DNA of 64,000 nt from Dasypus novemcinctus (taxonomy: Eukaryota > Chordata > Mammalia > Cingulata > Dasypodidae), in the NCBI RefSeq assembly GCF_030445035.2, contig NC_080698.1, positions 6,310,038 through 6,374,037 of the forward strand, written 5' to 3'. The position numbers and the translations under genes are program-made. Positions 22,418-35,289 of this stretch are shown here, piece after piece (position 1 is the first letter of the stretch; each line of letters starts with the position of its first letter). The notes under the pieces were generated by a model, which made no database searches, was not told the DNA's origin, and saw only the letters and a program-made list of their open reading frames with translations.

Positions 22418-24725
22418 GGTCAGGGGTGCAGTTTGTTTTTATCCTTCAAGGCACGTGGCATCGTCTTCCTTGGAACCGCCTTTTTTCCTTGCAGGTTCCA
22501 CCGTTTGGGGGTAATAGTTAGGTGGAAAGGGTATGGATCTTTTCAGTTAAACTTTTATTTGATTTTTAATTTCAGGCCTATTAAAGAACAGAACCGCGGT
22601 TGTGTGTATTAACGGTATAAGTTTCCGTTCCAGATCAGAGCAGTCGTGTTGCTAGCAGTGATTCCCCAGCGTTTATTTATTGAGGAGTTTAAGTGCAGCA
22701 GCTAAAATAGCTTCAGCCACTTCTGAGTCCAGCTGCGTATACTGCGGTAACTCAATTCAATTCCGACTCCCACAGGGTCAGATTACCCGTCAGGCACCAG
22801 CTGCAGGTTGGGGGGAGGCAGGCCACCCACACTTCTGACTGGCTAGAGATTTGGGGGTTCACGCCACCTCCTTGGGCTTGGTAATTCCCTGGAACGACGC
22901 CCAGAACTCACTGAATGCTCTCTTCTTACCGTGATCGTTTTTTTTATAGCAAAAGGGTACAACTAAGCAGCCCCCCCAAAAAAGAGATGCAGGAGGCAAG
23001 ATCTGGGTGGGGTTTAAGGGCAGGCCTCGGCGTCCTCTCCAGGTGGAGCCGGGCACAGCAGGGAACCTTCTCGGGGGTGGGAGCTCTCAGGGGCTTCCAC
23101 GTCCTGAATTTACACGGGGTTCTGTTGTGGACGTTTTGTTGTGGGCTCGGCGCCCACGAGGTTAAGCCCCTTCCGGAGTCGGGAGGTGGGTCGCTCAGAG
23201 CCCTGCTAATCACCTGGTTGGACCTTGGTGTCACCTGGGACTCCAGGGGTGGCTGGCCACACCCTGCCATCTCCTTCGTCTGTGAACTGCTGGGCGTGGT
23301 CCCTGGCCCCCCATAAACGCCCTGTCGGGAGATGTGCCAAGGACGCAGAGGTCACCGCGCCAGGTATCGGCCACGTGTCCTGGGCACAGAGCAACGAAGA
23401 GGACAGACCGCAAGCCTGCCGTCCTGGAGACAGGAAGGAAGCGGGTCCTCGGGCGTGAGGGAGGGTGGGAGAAGGGGAGGGCATCCTGGGGCCGGGCAGG
23501 CCGGGCCGGGGAGGCCGTGAGGGAAGGGCCCACCTTTGCGGGGCGTGACGGGGGCGAGGGGACAGGGCCAAGGAGCCTGCCGGGCAGGGGCGAGAAGGGG
23601 GCGTGTTGGAGCCGTCCCTGGGTACTGGTTGCTGCAGTCCTGGGAAGGGGCCCGCCGCACCCATTTTCCCCACCGGGAAGTTGAAGCCCGGGGAGCTGGG
23701 TGACTTTTCCCAGGCCCCGTGCGTCGTGGCAGGAGGAGCGGGGTGCCGCGCCCGACGGCTCAGCCCCTGTGCCCACCAGCAAGGCCCGGCTGCCTCCCCG
23801 CACAGAGCCGAGCACCTGCTCAAGTTTTCACCGAGCACCGTGTTCACACGTGGAAAATTCCAAAGACGCAGAGGCACGGCTGGTGAAAAGCCTGTCTCCT
23901 GGCTGCTGTTAGCTGCCGAGCGTCCTTCTCCATGTACGAGGGCACGAATGCCCCAGGCGTCAGGCTCCGTGCTGGCCACTGCCGTGCCTTTTGCGCGTCA
24001 CGGTGTGTCTTGGCACGCGGTCCCCGTCGGCACGTAGGGTCGCCTCGACGTCTCCTGGGGTGCGTGGGAGCCTCGTACGGGGAAGCAGCCCTCGTTGACC
24101 GCCTTGACGTGGTCCCCTCCGTGGGGAGCCGTGCAGCTGAGGGTGAACCCCCAGGAGGCGGTGTGGGGCTGGGGGCGTCGCGCCGTGGCGCCGTCACCCA
24201 CCTGCTCTCTGCGGAGCTGGGCCGGGCACGTGCGCCCGCGTGGGCTGTGGCAGCGGTTGTGTGGCCGAGGAGCAGCCCTCTCGGCCTCGCCCTGCCGCGG
24301 GACCTCGGACCAGCCCTGCGCCCTCCAGGGCCCGCGTCCCTCATCTGGACCCGTGTCCCTCATATGGACCGGCTCCGGCACGATGCCCGTCCCCAAAGCT
24401 GGCAGCGTTTGGAGGAACGCGTCACCGCAGCACACTGAGTTTGTCGAATTCCGTGACCGACGTTTAGAATCCCAGCCTCGGTTATCGACACGTGCTGGTG
24501 TTAGTACAGTAATACCATTATAATACACCACCTCTGAATGCGTCTGGTTCATGTGTTTGGAGACACCAGTCCATTAATATCTCAAAAATATGTCAGTACT
24601 TGCACGTCAGTCGTCTGACAAATGGAAAAATATTGAGAAGTGCGGGGAGCTTTCCCGTCAGAGCCAGGGTCTGTCGCCATCGGGGTTGCCGTCGTTCTAG
24701 TCACAAGGAGAGCGTATCTGCTTGC
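22418..24725. other. GC-rich intron, nothing recognised
   Basis: Mostly unique-looking and CpG-rich from about 23.4 to 24.4 kb. Frames up to 257 codons are open on both strands, but they have no domain, splice or start context, so no gene is called. Confidence 0.4.
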
Positions 24726-24729
24726 GTGC

Positions 24730-25085
24730 TCCTTTCCTAAGCAGCCGTGACAGCCCCTCACGTGCGGGCTCAGCACAGCGGCAGCGCGTCCCCGGTCCTG
24801 GATTGGAAGTCTGAGCCATTCTGCCTGGTGGCAGCCCTCAGGGCCGCTGGCTTTCTGCTGGCCCCTCCGGCCGCTGCCCCCATCTTCACGTGGCCCCCGC
24901 CCCCGTATGTCTTCCTCTCTGCCTGTCTTAGGACCCCTGGATTAGACCCCCTCTCCACTGTGACTCATCCTGATTTTACCAGTTCCAGCTGCAGGGACCC
25001 CGTTTCCAAGCAAGGTCTGGTTCTGAGGTACTGCGGGCTGGGACGCCAGCAGACCTTTTGGGGACACAATTCAACCATAACAGCG
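24730..25085 (+). repeat. Ancient eutherian interspersed repeat, diverged, family not named
   Basis: The 3' portion gattagaccccctctccactgtgactcatcctgatttt ... gaccccgtttccaagcaaggtctggttctgaggtactg ... ttttggggacacaattcaaccataac is a layout common in mammalian genomes. I cannot name it safely. Confidence 0.5.
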
Positions 25086-25673
25086 TGGTCGCCTCCTGCA
25101 AACGGAAGGGTCCACCTGGCTCCTTGACGTGTGGGAGGTGCTCACGTCCTCTGAGACCCCGGGGGCTGCGCGTGCCGGGGCCAGATGGTCGGGTACCCCC
25201 TCACCGTGCTTGCGGGGTGCCCTACGGCGTCTTGGGGGGCCGTTGCGCGTGGTCCTGCCGAGGCCGCTGGCCACCTCTCTGGCCAGGCACGCCTTCCCTT
25301 CCCTAGCATTCTTCTGGGATCTCCGCTGTGAGTCTCTGTCCGTGAGGAAGCGTCCGGGACACCTGGTGCGTTTGGGTGTCCAGCCCTGGTCCCGGCTCTC
25401 GCAGGATGCCCCCCGTTTACCTGGGGGAGGGCACTGCGCCTTCGTTCACCTTGCCCCCACCTCGTCCCCGTCACAGCATCTGCTTGTCTTCCTGGCCCTG
25501 GTCCTTGAGGCAGCCCCTGGACTCCTGTCTCAGGAGCCGCTCTTGAGTGTGCAGAAAGCGGGTTGGCTGAGGTGCCACCCCAGGATCGCGCCACACCCCT
25601 CTGCCCTAGAGGAGAGGAGGCTCGGCCCAGAGGGCAGAAGCCCAAGAGTGAGCTGGTTTCAGGGTCTCCTGTT

Positions 25674-26035
25674 CCCAGGAAGTGGACCATGGCCCCCCAA
25701 TACATAGACACACACATGTACGCACAGACGGACGCAAGTGGACCTCAGCCCCCCCAACACGTACACACACACCCAACACCCGACACACACACAGTCTCCT
25801 GTTCCCAGGAAGTGGACTGCAGCCCCCCCAACACACACACACACACAGTTCTCAGGAAGTGGACCACGGCCCCCCAACACAAACACAGACACACACGCAC
25901 ACACAGATGGACGGAAGTGGACCTCAGCCCCCCCAACACATATACACACATACACACACACACACAGTTCCCAGGAAGTGGACTGCAGCCCCCCCAACAC
26001 ACACACACACACACCCACCCACCCACACACACACC
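25674..26035. repeat. Compound (CA)n minisatellite with three-unit higher-order period
   Basis: Six copies of a unit 'AGGAAGTGGACnnnnGCCCCCC(C)AACAC' followed by a variable CA-rich stretch start near 25674, 25733, 25805, 25851, 25912 and 25970. The central base patterns cycle A-B-C-A-B-C (ccatgg / cctcag / ctgcag, then ccacgg / cctcag / ctgcag), so a trimer of about 175 bp was duplicated. The array ends in a pure (CA)n and CCCA run. Confidence 0.9.
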
Positions 26036-26039
26036 CCTG

Positions 26040-27425
26040 AAGGAGAAGAGGCGGTTTTTCCTTCAGTTTTTCGGTTTCCTTGTCTTTCATGGGTGCTCTT
26101 GCTGTGGTTTTGAATTTAGAAGGCAGCGGTGGCAGGAGTGCCCTGGCCGGGCACCTGAGAGCAGGTGTGCTCCTCCTGGGAGGGCCCGGCCCGGCCCTGT
26201 GTGACCGGCAGCGTGCGCGGCTGGATCAGCAGCCCGCGCAGGGAGCTGCTCGTGTCTCCTGCATACAGCCGTCTGCTCCTGGCGCCTTCCCAGCGGACGG
26301 CCTCTTGAACGTTGCACACTGCCTTAATGACCCTTTAAGCGCTGCTTATCTGTCTTTATTAGCAACAGCTGCTTGCAACGTGAGGCCTCGCCCCAGCCTT
26401 GAATGAAAACTGGAGTGACTTCAGAGTATTTTTCAAGTAAAATGAAGCAACATGGGCTGATCCTGTGCCAGCGCAGAATTCCAGGACCAGGGGCTGTCCA
26501 TGCCACCCCAGGGTCCCCGGCTACCCCCAATACAGGGCTCTCGGGAAGAAGGGGGCGGAGGAGATGGCCAGCCGCCTGGCCCGGTTGAGGGACCTGTGGC
26601 CAGCCTGCCGGCGAATGCCCACCCCGCTCCTTGCGGGGCCGCGGCACTGCTGTCAGCCCAGCGAGCCTGCGAGTCCGTTGCCGTCGGCCTGTCTCTGGTC
26701 CCTGGGTGGCCTTTTAGGACTAGACTTTGCCTCTCGAGCCCACAGGGGCAGGCGTGGGGCTAGGGGGCCCTCGACATGTGGGACAGGCTGTGTGCGGTTT
26801 TAGTTTTCGTTTCTGTTGGTGGCATCACCTTGCTGGCCTGCAGCTGGACGGATTCCCACGAAGCAGTACCAGCGGTCTCCCCACGCGCCCCCCACCTGCG
26901 CCCCTGCCTTCTGACAGCAATGAGTTTTGAGGGAGAATGCAACTCGAAGTAACTTTTAACACCACAATAGGAGCTTTTAAAAAACATCCCGGTACGTTTT
27001 GAGGTGAACGGCGATTGCTGGGGTGACCAGAGCCGGTGTGCCAGGCTGGGCGTGGCGGAAGTGGGTGTCGGCGCATGGCAGCTGCGTCGCCACCCCCGGC
27101 TGTCCCCGCTGGGTCAGCCCTACTGCCCCGGCAGCTCTCTCTACCGGCCTTTCTCTGCAGAGATTTCCGAAGTTTTCACGCGGAGACGAGGGGCCAGCAG
27201 GTGACCATGGCGTGTCACTCAGGTGCCCGCTCTGCCTTCGATCTGCCCGGGCTCCCCTCGCGCCGCCTTCAGGGCCTCCCTGGCCCATCGCTGAGGGCCC
27301 CGCTCCCCTCTGGTGACCCCCGGCCCACTGACAGGCTCCCCACGGCCCCCACCTGGTCTTGTGCTTTCCCTCTGGGCCCCCCCTGCTCTTGGGATGGTTA
27401 TGTTTCTGCTCTCTTCCCTTGGTGA
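26040..27425. other. GC-rich intron, nothing recognised
   Basis: Unique-looking intronic DNA with overlapping open frames on both strands. No family or exon recognised. Confidence 0.4.
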
Positions 27426-27439
27426 TCTGGAAGGAATTT

Positions 27440-27879
27440 TTTTTTTAAAATGGTATGAGTTTTATTTTATTTATTTATTTTAATTTATTTCTCTCCCCTT
27501 CCCCGCCCCCCCCAGTTGTCTGCTCTCTGTGTCCATTCTTTGTGTGTTCTTCTGTCTCTGCTTGCATTCTCGTCAGTGGCACCGGGAATCCGTGTCTCTT
27601 TTTGTTGTGTCATCTTGCCGCGTCAGCCCTCCGTGTGTGCGGCACCATTCCTGGGCAGGCTGCACTTTCTTTCACACTGGGCGGCTCTCCTTACAGGGCG
27701 CACTCCTTGTGCATGGGGCTCCCCTATGCGGGGAACACCCCTGCATGGCAGGGCACTCCTTGCGCGCATCAGCACTGCGCATGGGCCAGCTCCACATGGG
27801 TCAAGGAGGCCTGGGGTTTGAACCTTGGACCTCCCATGTGGTAGGTGAACGCTCTATCCGTTGAGCTAAGTCTCCTTCC
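27440..27879 (-). mobile_element. DAS-type SINE, full length, TSD with one mismatch
   Basis: Antisense SINE with the standard CT-rich body and head ending GTTGAGCTAAGTCTCCTTCC. It is flanked by ctggaaggaattt (27427-27439) and ctggaaagaattt (27880-27892). Confidence 0.9.
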
Positions 27880-27892
27880 CTGGAAAGAATTT

Positions 27893-30802
27893 CTTGTTGC
27901 TTCCTCCATCCAGTCCTGCTCGCTCCATCGGTCATCCAGAGCGTGGGGCTGCCGTCTTTTGACGCGGCGGTGCCTGCCAGAGGTTTTACAGACCCCAGGT
28001 ACGCTTCCCTACGTCTCTTGATTTACGGCTTCCACCCAGGAGCCGGAGCCGGGAAGCCAGGGGCTCTGGGCCCAGCCCACCAGGAGCTCGAGGTGGGCGC
28101 TGGGCAGATGCCCCGTCCTGTGCTGAGCCGAGATGGCCCCCCGTGGCTCCTCCGCCACGGCTCCCAGACGCCGGCGTTGGGTACAGCCGGGTGCCCTGGA
28201 CTTACCTAACCACGTACGGGGGGCTGGGGACACCCTGTCCCGTCCCCCTGCAGACCTCCAAGCCCTCTACAGAGTCAAATCCCAATTTTTAAAGTGACAG
28301 TTAACATTTTTCACCTGCAAATGGTAGTCATTTTTATGTCACACATTCTGGAAAATATAATGCAAACATGCAGCACACATCACTCTGACCCCTGCCACCC
28401 TTGGGATCATCCGTGTTGAGACTTTCTGCAGGCCTCCAGATGCCCGGTGGTGGCCGGAGCAGATGGCAGCGCGGGGCGCGTCCCACACCGTGCCTCTTGG
28501 GTCTTTGGCCAAAGGAAGAATCATTTACTGAGCTCGGGGCCAGTTTGCTCTGAAGAGTGTCTAAATTAAAGTGAGATTAGAAGAGACTTTTCAGAAAGAA
28601 CCAAACATGACAAAGCGCCGATAGGATAGCGGCGGTTAATCCTTACGGGATTCGTTAGGGTTGACAGTAGCGTCCTGAATGCAGGGCGGGGGTACGACTG
28701 CACGCGCCCATCGGCGGCCCTGGGTGTCCTCCGAGGGCCCCTAGGAGCCCCCTGCCAGGCTGGTCTCGGGCCTGGCACCGCACGGCACTGCCAGGCCGGC
28801 CTCTCCTCTGCCCAGTGCCCCCTTAGTAGGGCTCCCTGGGGGGGCTGTTGAAGGGGTGGTGCCTCCAGGCAGGGTCCTGGGGAAGGAGAGTGGATTTTTA
28901 GAAGAGCCGGGATGGTGGCTCTGGGATAGCGTCGCTGACGTTTCCGGGCCGGGTGCTTTTCCAGGCGTCTCCCGGCAGCCCTGTTTGCGGACGGGGAGTC
29001 AGGTACCCCGAGGCCGCGTGACCCGGCCTGTCCATCTGCCAAGCCGCCTTGCTGGACCGAGCCCCGGAAGGTCTTGCCCGCTTGCTGTGCTCCCGCTCCG
29101 CTCTTGGACACGTGGTGGCAGACGGGGACCTTCACAGGGTCCGGCCAGGGCACGGGGCCCCTCCTCCTCTGGCGGAGCCAGGGCCGAGCCGGGAGCAGCG
29201 GGGAAGGCAGGGCCCGGGGGTGCCCGAGCGGGCGCCCACCCGGCTGCCCCGAGGCCCCGAGGCCCGCGCCGGACCCGTCCCTCGCAGGGCAGGGACGACC
29301 TCGAGGCGGAGGCACACAGGCCGCTGGTGGCCCTGGCTGCCCCACCCCTCCACCTTCGACCTCTTATGTTCCTCGGAAGGGTGTGGATTGGGGGTGGGAC
29401 ACCCCCAAGTGCTGTGGGCAAGGCCGGGGCGAGCCCTGGACCGAGCGGCCTGTCAGCCCCAGGCTGTGTGCGGAGGTGCCTGGAACCAAACGTTGGGTGA
29501 ACTGTGCCCTGGGTCCACCGGGGAAAACGGGCAGAACTTATCCTAAAACAAAACAGGCTGCCGGGCTTTCCAGGGCCGCCAGCGGCGGGGCGCGCCTGCG
29601 GCGAGTGTTTACTCCTGCTCGTGCTTGCTCATTTTCCCCTTGCGGGGAGACCTGCCCGGGGTCGGCTCTCAGGGTGGTGCTGGAAGGCGGGGGCTGCCGA
29701 TGGGAGCCCTTCAGGACCCACAGGCGGGGTGTTTTTAAGTCTCACGCGCTGGGTGTTTCGTGGTGGCCGAGCGCCGTCCTCCCCTTTCTTGGGTTGTACC
29801 TCGTCTCTCTGTCCCAGCAGAGGGAGGACAGGTTTCTCTCAGCCGCTGAGAGTTGGCTTGGAGCACATCAGGGGCCTCCGCCTCGCTCTCTCCAAGCACG
29901 CGTTTGTACCTATAGAAAGTTCCGGAAGCCTGCCGTGACCCTGTCCTTGGACGAGGGGACTTGAGTTTCGCGTGGGTCTGCCCTGTGCCCGCTTGGGGAC
30001 TCGTAGTGACCGGGGTGTGGAGAGGGCCCAGCGGAAGAGGCTCCCGTCTCACAGCGCGGCCTTGCGGCGGGCGCCGCCGTGGCCGTCTCGGCGTCGGTGA
30101 GGCCCCCGCTGCCTGCCGCCCCGGGCCCAGCGCGGCAGCTTCCCTGCGCTGCGCCTGGCCGCCAGCCGGGCTCGGGGCCCTCCTCGCGTCGGGGTGGGAC
30201 CGAGTCGAGCTCTTTGCCCACAGGTCGGGCAGGCTTCCCGTCTGCCGAGTCCCTCCTCCTCCCCGGCCTCAGCTCGCGCTGCTCCCTGTTCACGCAGTGA
30301 AGCAGTGGGTTTAGAAGAGACGCTCTGGGGCAGCCCAGCTGACGGCTGTGCCAGGGCCCCGGGGGTCAGCCGACAGGTGTGGGCACGCGGAACGCACTGG
30401 CAGAGGCGCGGGCATGCGGCCTGATGAGCCCCTCCGCGGTGCTGTGCGCTGGGGCGCAGCTCCCCCTGGTCTGCGGGCTCCTCCTCTTCCGGGCCTGGCT
30501 GTCCCCTGCTTATTATAGCTCTCTCCTCTCCCGTGCCACGGGCCTGCAGAGCCAGCTTGGGATTCCGGGCTGCAGGCCAGGAGGAGACGTTTGGCTCTAA
30601 GGGTGACGCCAGACCTGCTGTCAGACGCCTTGTGGCCCATGTGTGTCCCTCAAACCTGGAAGCTTTCCCTTGTTCGCACAGAGAACCTGGGGTGGGGTGG
30701 GGGGGGCGGCGTGGAAGTGCGTGTGACATAGCGAAGCGTGCTTTGGAAGCACATGAGGCCTGCACTGCCCTCGCCTAGGTTAGCTCCAGGCGCATTTCCT
30801 TA
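27893..30802. other. GC-rich intron with CpG-dense patches
   Basis: No exon or named repeat. CpG is dense at about 28.95-29.3 kb and 30.03-30.25 kb, which could be orphan intronic CpG islands. A short AT-rich piece at 28.26-28.38 kb may be an old L1 fragment. The open frames here reflect low stop-codon density. Confidence 0.4.
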
Positions 30803-31195
30803 TTTTTTTTTTTTAGGAGTTATTCTATTTATTTCTTTCTCCCCCCCACCCCTTGTTGTTTTGTACTTGCTGTCGGCTCTCTGTGTCCATTCGCTGTGTG
30901 TTCTTCTGTGTCTGCTTGTCTTCTCTTTAGGCAGCACTGGGAACTGCTCCTGGGACATTCTGGAGTGGAGAGAGGTACTCAGTCTCTTGTGCCACCTCAG
31001 CTCCTGGTCTGATGGCACCTCTTATTGTCTCTCCTCTGTGTCTCTCTTTGTTGTGTCATCTTGCTGCACCAGCTCTCCGCTTAGACCAGCTCTCTGCGTG
31101 GGCCAGCTCTCCTTCACCAGGGGGCCCCAGGAATTGAACCCTGGACCTCCCATATGATAGACGGGAGCCCAACTGTTCAGCCACATCCACTTCCC
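30803..31195 (-). mobile_element. DAS-type SINE, alternative subfamily
   Basis: Antisense SINE with a T-run start, the gcagcactgggaactgc ... CCACCTCAGCTCCTGGTCTGATGG block, and the head ending CAGCCACATCCACTTCCC. It belongs to the subfamily with the 'cagctctc' reiterations. The target-site duplication is not clear. Confidence 0.85.
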
Positions 31196-31875
31196 CCGTG
31201 AGAGCTCTTGCATGTAAGCTGCACCCCGAGTTGCCCAGGCCCAGGAACCCCTACCTCCTCCTGTCTGCAGGTGCCTTCTCCTGTGGCTCTGAGCAAGGCT
31301 GTAGCTGCTGTGCAGGGTGCAGGGGCGAGCGCCGACCTGGCCACTCGGGGTGGGCTGGCTGCTCGGCGCTGCTGCTGAGGATTTTTAAGGACTTGAAGTC
31401 CCTTCACTGTGCCCCACGGGTAGTTAGTGTCTCTGAGCCTCTGGGCCGAGTGGGCCTCGGTTTCTCGTGCACCCCTGCCGGGCAGATCTGGATTTGCAGT
31501 AGAAGCCAGAGCCCGAAGGGGGCCTGGCTGTGGCCGGTGAGCTTCCGGGCAGGAGGGCCTGGACCGGTGGGTGGGTCATGGGTGGCCCCCCTCCCGAGCG
31601 CTCCCCAGCGCCCCCCAAGCCGCCTGTTGTCCAGCGAAGGTGGACTTCATTTAGACTGAGCCCAGCCCACTGCGCGCCGGCCCTGGGGCGCGGGTGCCCT
31701 CTGCGCTCCGCAGTTCCCACGTGCTGAACGGACGCACGCTGGCAGCCGGCCCTCCTTGAGTGTGGCTACAGGCCCCCTCGGCTCTTCGTGTCCCGGCAAG
31801 ATGACCTAAGCGCACCTCTGCCGCCGTCGTCGCTCGGCCCTCACGGGCCTCCCTCGTGCACGGGGAACTGCATTC
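31196..31875. other. GC-rich intron, nothing recognised
   Basis: Unique-looking DNA. No gene or repeat is called. Confidence 0.4.
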
Positions 31876-31879
31876 TTTT

Positions 31880-32260
31880 GGGGAAATAAATTCAGCTGCA
31901 TGATAAAGTGAGGCGGTGAAGCCAGGCAGGGAGACGCAACGTCGTGCGTGTAAATGACACCACAGGGTTGTACCTCTGGACGTGGATAAAATGGGAAGTT
32001 TTAGGTTGTATTTACATTGCAAGAATGAAAATTGAAAAGCCCCCATTGAACGGCATGACACAGAGTGAACTCTAACAAACTATGGACTATAATAAATAGT
32101 ATAATTATAATGATATTCTTTCACCATTTGTAACAAATATACCACCCAAATGCAGAATGTTAAAAAGAGAGAATACTGCGAGGGGGTATATGGAAACTCT
32201 GTACTTACTGCATACAACTGCTCTTTTAAAAATTGAAAGAAATTTAAAAAGCCCACAAAA
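31880..32260 (+). mobile_element. Old L1 3' end remnant, sense
   Basis: The order ataaattcagctgcatga ... gacacagagtgaactctaac ... actataataaatagtat ... agggggtatatggaaactctgtactta ... caactgctcttttaaaaattg resembles the terminal 3' region of older L1 elements. Diverged, non-coding. Confidence 0.6.
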
Positions 32261-32264
32261 ACCA

Positions 32265-34633
32265 AACACTGAATTAGTGATAAGATTCAAAATACAAAGC
32301 ACAGAACCTGGTGTATGGAAGTGGCTTGTTCTGTACATTCATCTGTTGAATGAATGAATCCTGTTGATTGGATACTAGTCATGCAACCTGAATAAAAAAG
32401 CACAATGCTTTGGTTCAGTGCCCCTGTTTGCTCAGCAATCAAGCTGAGAAAATAGAGACACAGTTTCTCCGTCTTGGAGCCGTGGTGGCCGCAGCACCCT
32501 GTGCCGTGGTCTGTCAGGCCGTGCCTCTACGTCGGGGTTGACGGATGAGCTTTTGGGCGAGGACTGAGCCTGAGCTGACCTCTTCCTGGGGTCAGCTTAA
32601 GAGACGAGGTGAAGGGGTTTCCGGCAGATGGCACGTAACCAGGGGGTCTCCAGATGGTTCCCTGCTTTGCTTGGCAGGTGGAGTCCTGAAGCAGGGGGGC
32701 CTGGGCGTGAGCCCCGCGGGGGTCACTGGCTTCTGATGAGTTCCATGACTTTGCCTGCCCCTTCCCCAGTCCTGTTTGGGGCCCTTTACTCAACTCTGTT
32801 CGTCATCCCATCCAGAAATGAATGTTTCATCTGCAGTGACGTAGCCCCTCCACGGCGTTACCGAGGGCCCGCCGCCGACAAGAGGCTGCGCGGGGCTTAG
32901 CAGGCTTCTCTTGTGCAGACCTCCTGCCCAGCGCCCTGCTGGCGCCTGCGCCCCCTCCAGCGGGGCTTCGTTTTTTGCACTGTCGAAGCCTCAGGGCCCA
33001 GGGCGGGGCCTAGCTCACGGCAAATGCTCAGTCAATGCTTGGGGACAGACAGGTCAACGCCCGGGCGGAGTAGAGGAAGCTCCTCCCCGATGCCCCCTGA
33101 ATGCCTGCGCTCTGCCTGGAGACGTGCACACGCGCCAGGGCCCTCCTGCCCGCGCCCCCCTGCCAGGCTCGCCGTCCACACCGCGCAGCCTGCCCGGGGT
33201 CGCTCCGCTGAGCTCGCCCACGCCGTGGGGGCTGTCGTGGGTAGCGGAAGGCTCGAGGGGCAGAAGGGCTTGGGGTGCCAACTCTGGGTGGAAGTGCTTA
33301 CGGAGCTCCAGGGGCCAGCTCACCGAAGTCCAGGGGAGGCAGGGAACGGCCTGCAGGCACGCGCGTTCCTGCCCGAGAAGACGTTTGAGGTTGCGCCGGA
33401 ATCGGGATTGGAGCTGCTTGGGGGCGTGAAAAGCCGCGTGCGCCGTGGGCTCTGGATCTGCCACGAGGAGTGAGACGCTGGGCACCGTTTTCCGACCAGG
33501 TTGTTGTGGTCACTTTGTATCTATCTGTGCTGTCCACTTGTGTCCCAGGGGTCACATTCAAGGGTCAGGCACCTGAGACGTGGCTGCTCTCCATTGAGCT
33601 GGCCCTTACGTGGCCCATACACCCTGGATTTTCAGTACTCAGTGTGGGGAAAAGAATGCCAAATAGCTGAATGCTTTTTATGTTGCGTGTATGTTGAAGC
33701 GATAATATTTTGGGTATACTGGGCCAAGTAAAATATATCATTAAAATTATTTGTGCCTGTTCCTTTTGCTTTTCCAGCACGACTGCTATCCCAGGTAATG
33801 TCCACCAGCGCGCGTGGCGTGTGCTGTTGGGGTGGCTGTAGCTGAAGCGCTTAGAGCAGGGCTTGCTCTTACTGTGTCTAAAGGACGCCTTCCCTGTCCC
33901 ACTGGAAAAAGCCCGCTGATTTGTTCAGACCCGCAAACGCTTGAACCAGGAGGTGGTGATCTGCCCGAGGAGTCTGGTCACGGGATTGTGGGCCCCAGGC
34001 GAGCCCCCAAGGCCCAGGGCAGGGCAGGACCCGCCTGGGACCAGCAGGAGAAGGTCCTCGGTGGCCGCCCTGTGGGGCTGCCGCGCTTGTAGCCGGGCCC
34101 GCTTTCCGGGACCTCAGAAACGCCCTCCCGTTTAGGGGTGGGCAGAGCGTGCGAAGAGGCTGCCCACCAGCCTGGCCGGAGCTCGAGCAGAAGTGAAAAT
34201 CAGTGCTTCCTGCCGAGGGAAGCGGAAGGAAGGTTCTTTCTGTTTGCCTCATCGGGGACCCGCTGGCCGCCTGAGGCCCTTGCAGGGGGGCCCCCCGAGA
34301 GGGGGCAGGCTGGAAGGTGGCCCCCCAGGCTGCTCCAGCGGCCTGATTGTCTGGAGCTGGGCCGGATGTCACCGTGGGCCCCGGCTCAGGTGGGTGGGGG
34401 CGCTTAAACCTGGCTGCACCCAAGGCCGGTTTTAGGGAGGCCTGGAGCTGAGCTGCAGCCCCTGCTCTGCCCGTGGCCCGCGGCTGCCCCCTCCCTGGGA
34501 GACCCACGCCTGGCAGTGGACGCGAGGCTGTGTGGGCGTGGGAGGGGGCGGTTCTGCCCAGAGAGAGAGGAAGTGAGGAGGGGGGCTGGAGGAAGAGGGG
34601 CAGGGCGGCGAAAACCAGCGGGCCTCTGCCCAG
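32265..34633. other. Intron, nothing recognised
   Basis: GC-rich apart from 32.27-32.45 kb and 33.5-33.8 kb. Frames open on both strands without recognisable features. Confidence 0.4.
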
Positions 34634-34648
34634 CTGTACAGCGGTTTT

Positions 34649-35070
34649 GTTTTATTTTTAAAAGATTTATTTTTATCTATTTCTCTTCCCCTCCCCCTCC
34701 CCCGCTGTCTGCTCTCTGTGTCCCTTTGCTGTGTTTGCTTCTGTGTCCGCTGTGTTCCCAACGGCACCAGGAATCTGTGTCTCTTTTTTTTTGTTGTTGT
34801 GTCATCTTGCTGTGTCAGCTCTCCATGTGTGCGGCGCCGTTCCTGGGCAGGCTGCACTTTTTTTTGCGTGGGGTGACTCTCCTTATGGGGTGCACTCCTT
34901 GCGTGTGGGGCTCCCCTATGCAGGGGACACCCCTGTGTGGCACGGCACTCCTTGCGCGCATCAGCACTGCCTGTGGGCCAGCTCCACACGGGTCAGGAGG
35001 CCCGGGGTTTGAACCCTGGACCTCCCATGTGGTAGGCAGACGCTCTATCCATTGAGCCACATCTGCTTCT
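34649..35070 (-). mobile_element. DAS-type SINE, full length, readable TSD
   Basis: Antisense SINE. The direct repeats ctgtacagcggtttt (34634-34648) and ctgtacagggtttt (35071-35084) differ by about one change. The head ends CATTGAGCCACATCTGCTTCT. Confidence 0.9.
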
Positions 35071-35289
35071 CTGTACAGGGTTTTGCTTGCAGGGTTTTAA
35101 ATCTGCATGAGATAGTGGGGGCAGGCCCGATGCCTTTTCTGGCCGAGTCTGGGAAGTTACTTGGGTCCCCCCCACCATAATCTGTTGGTGGATGCAGTCG
35201 TGGTCCTTGTACCTCCAAGGGGAAGGGTCTTAGACCCCCACCTGTTGATGGGAGGACTGTCAGAGAACTCGTGGCCATGGTTTTCAAGC

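Noticed and set aside
23206-23979. 257-codon open frame on the - strand in intron 1
   Set aside because: GC-rich shadow frame with overlapping frames on the other strand, no domain and no splice signals.
25563-26204. His/Thr/Pro-rich open frames on both strands
   Set aside because: They follow the CA-rich minisatellite and end with it.
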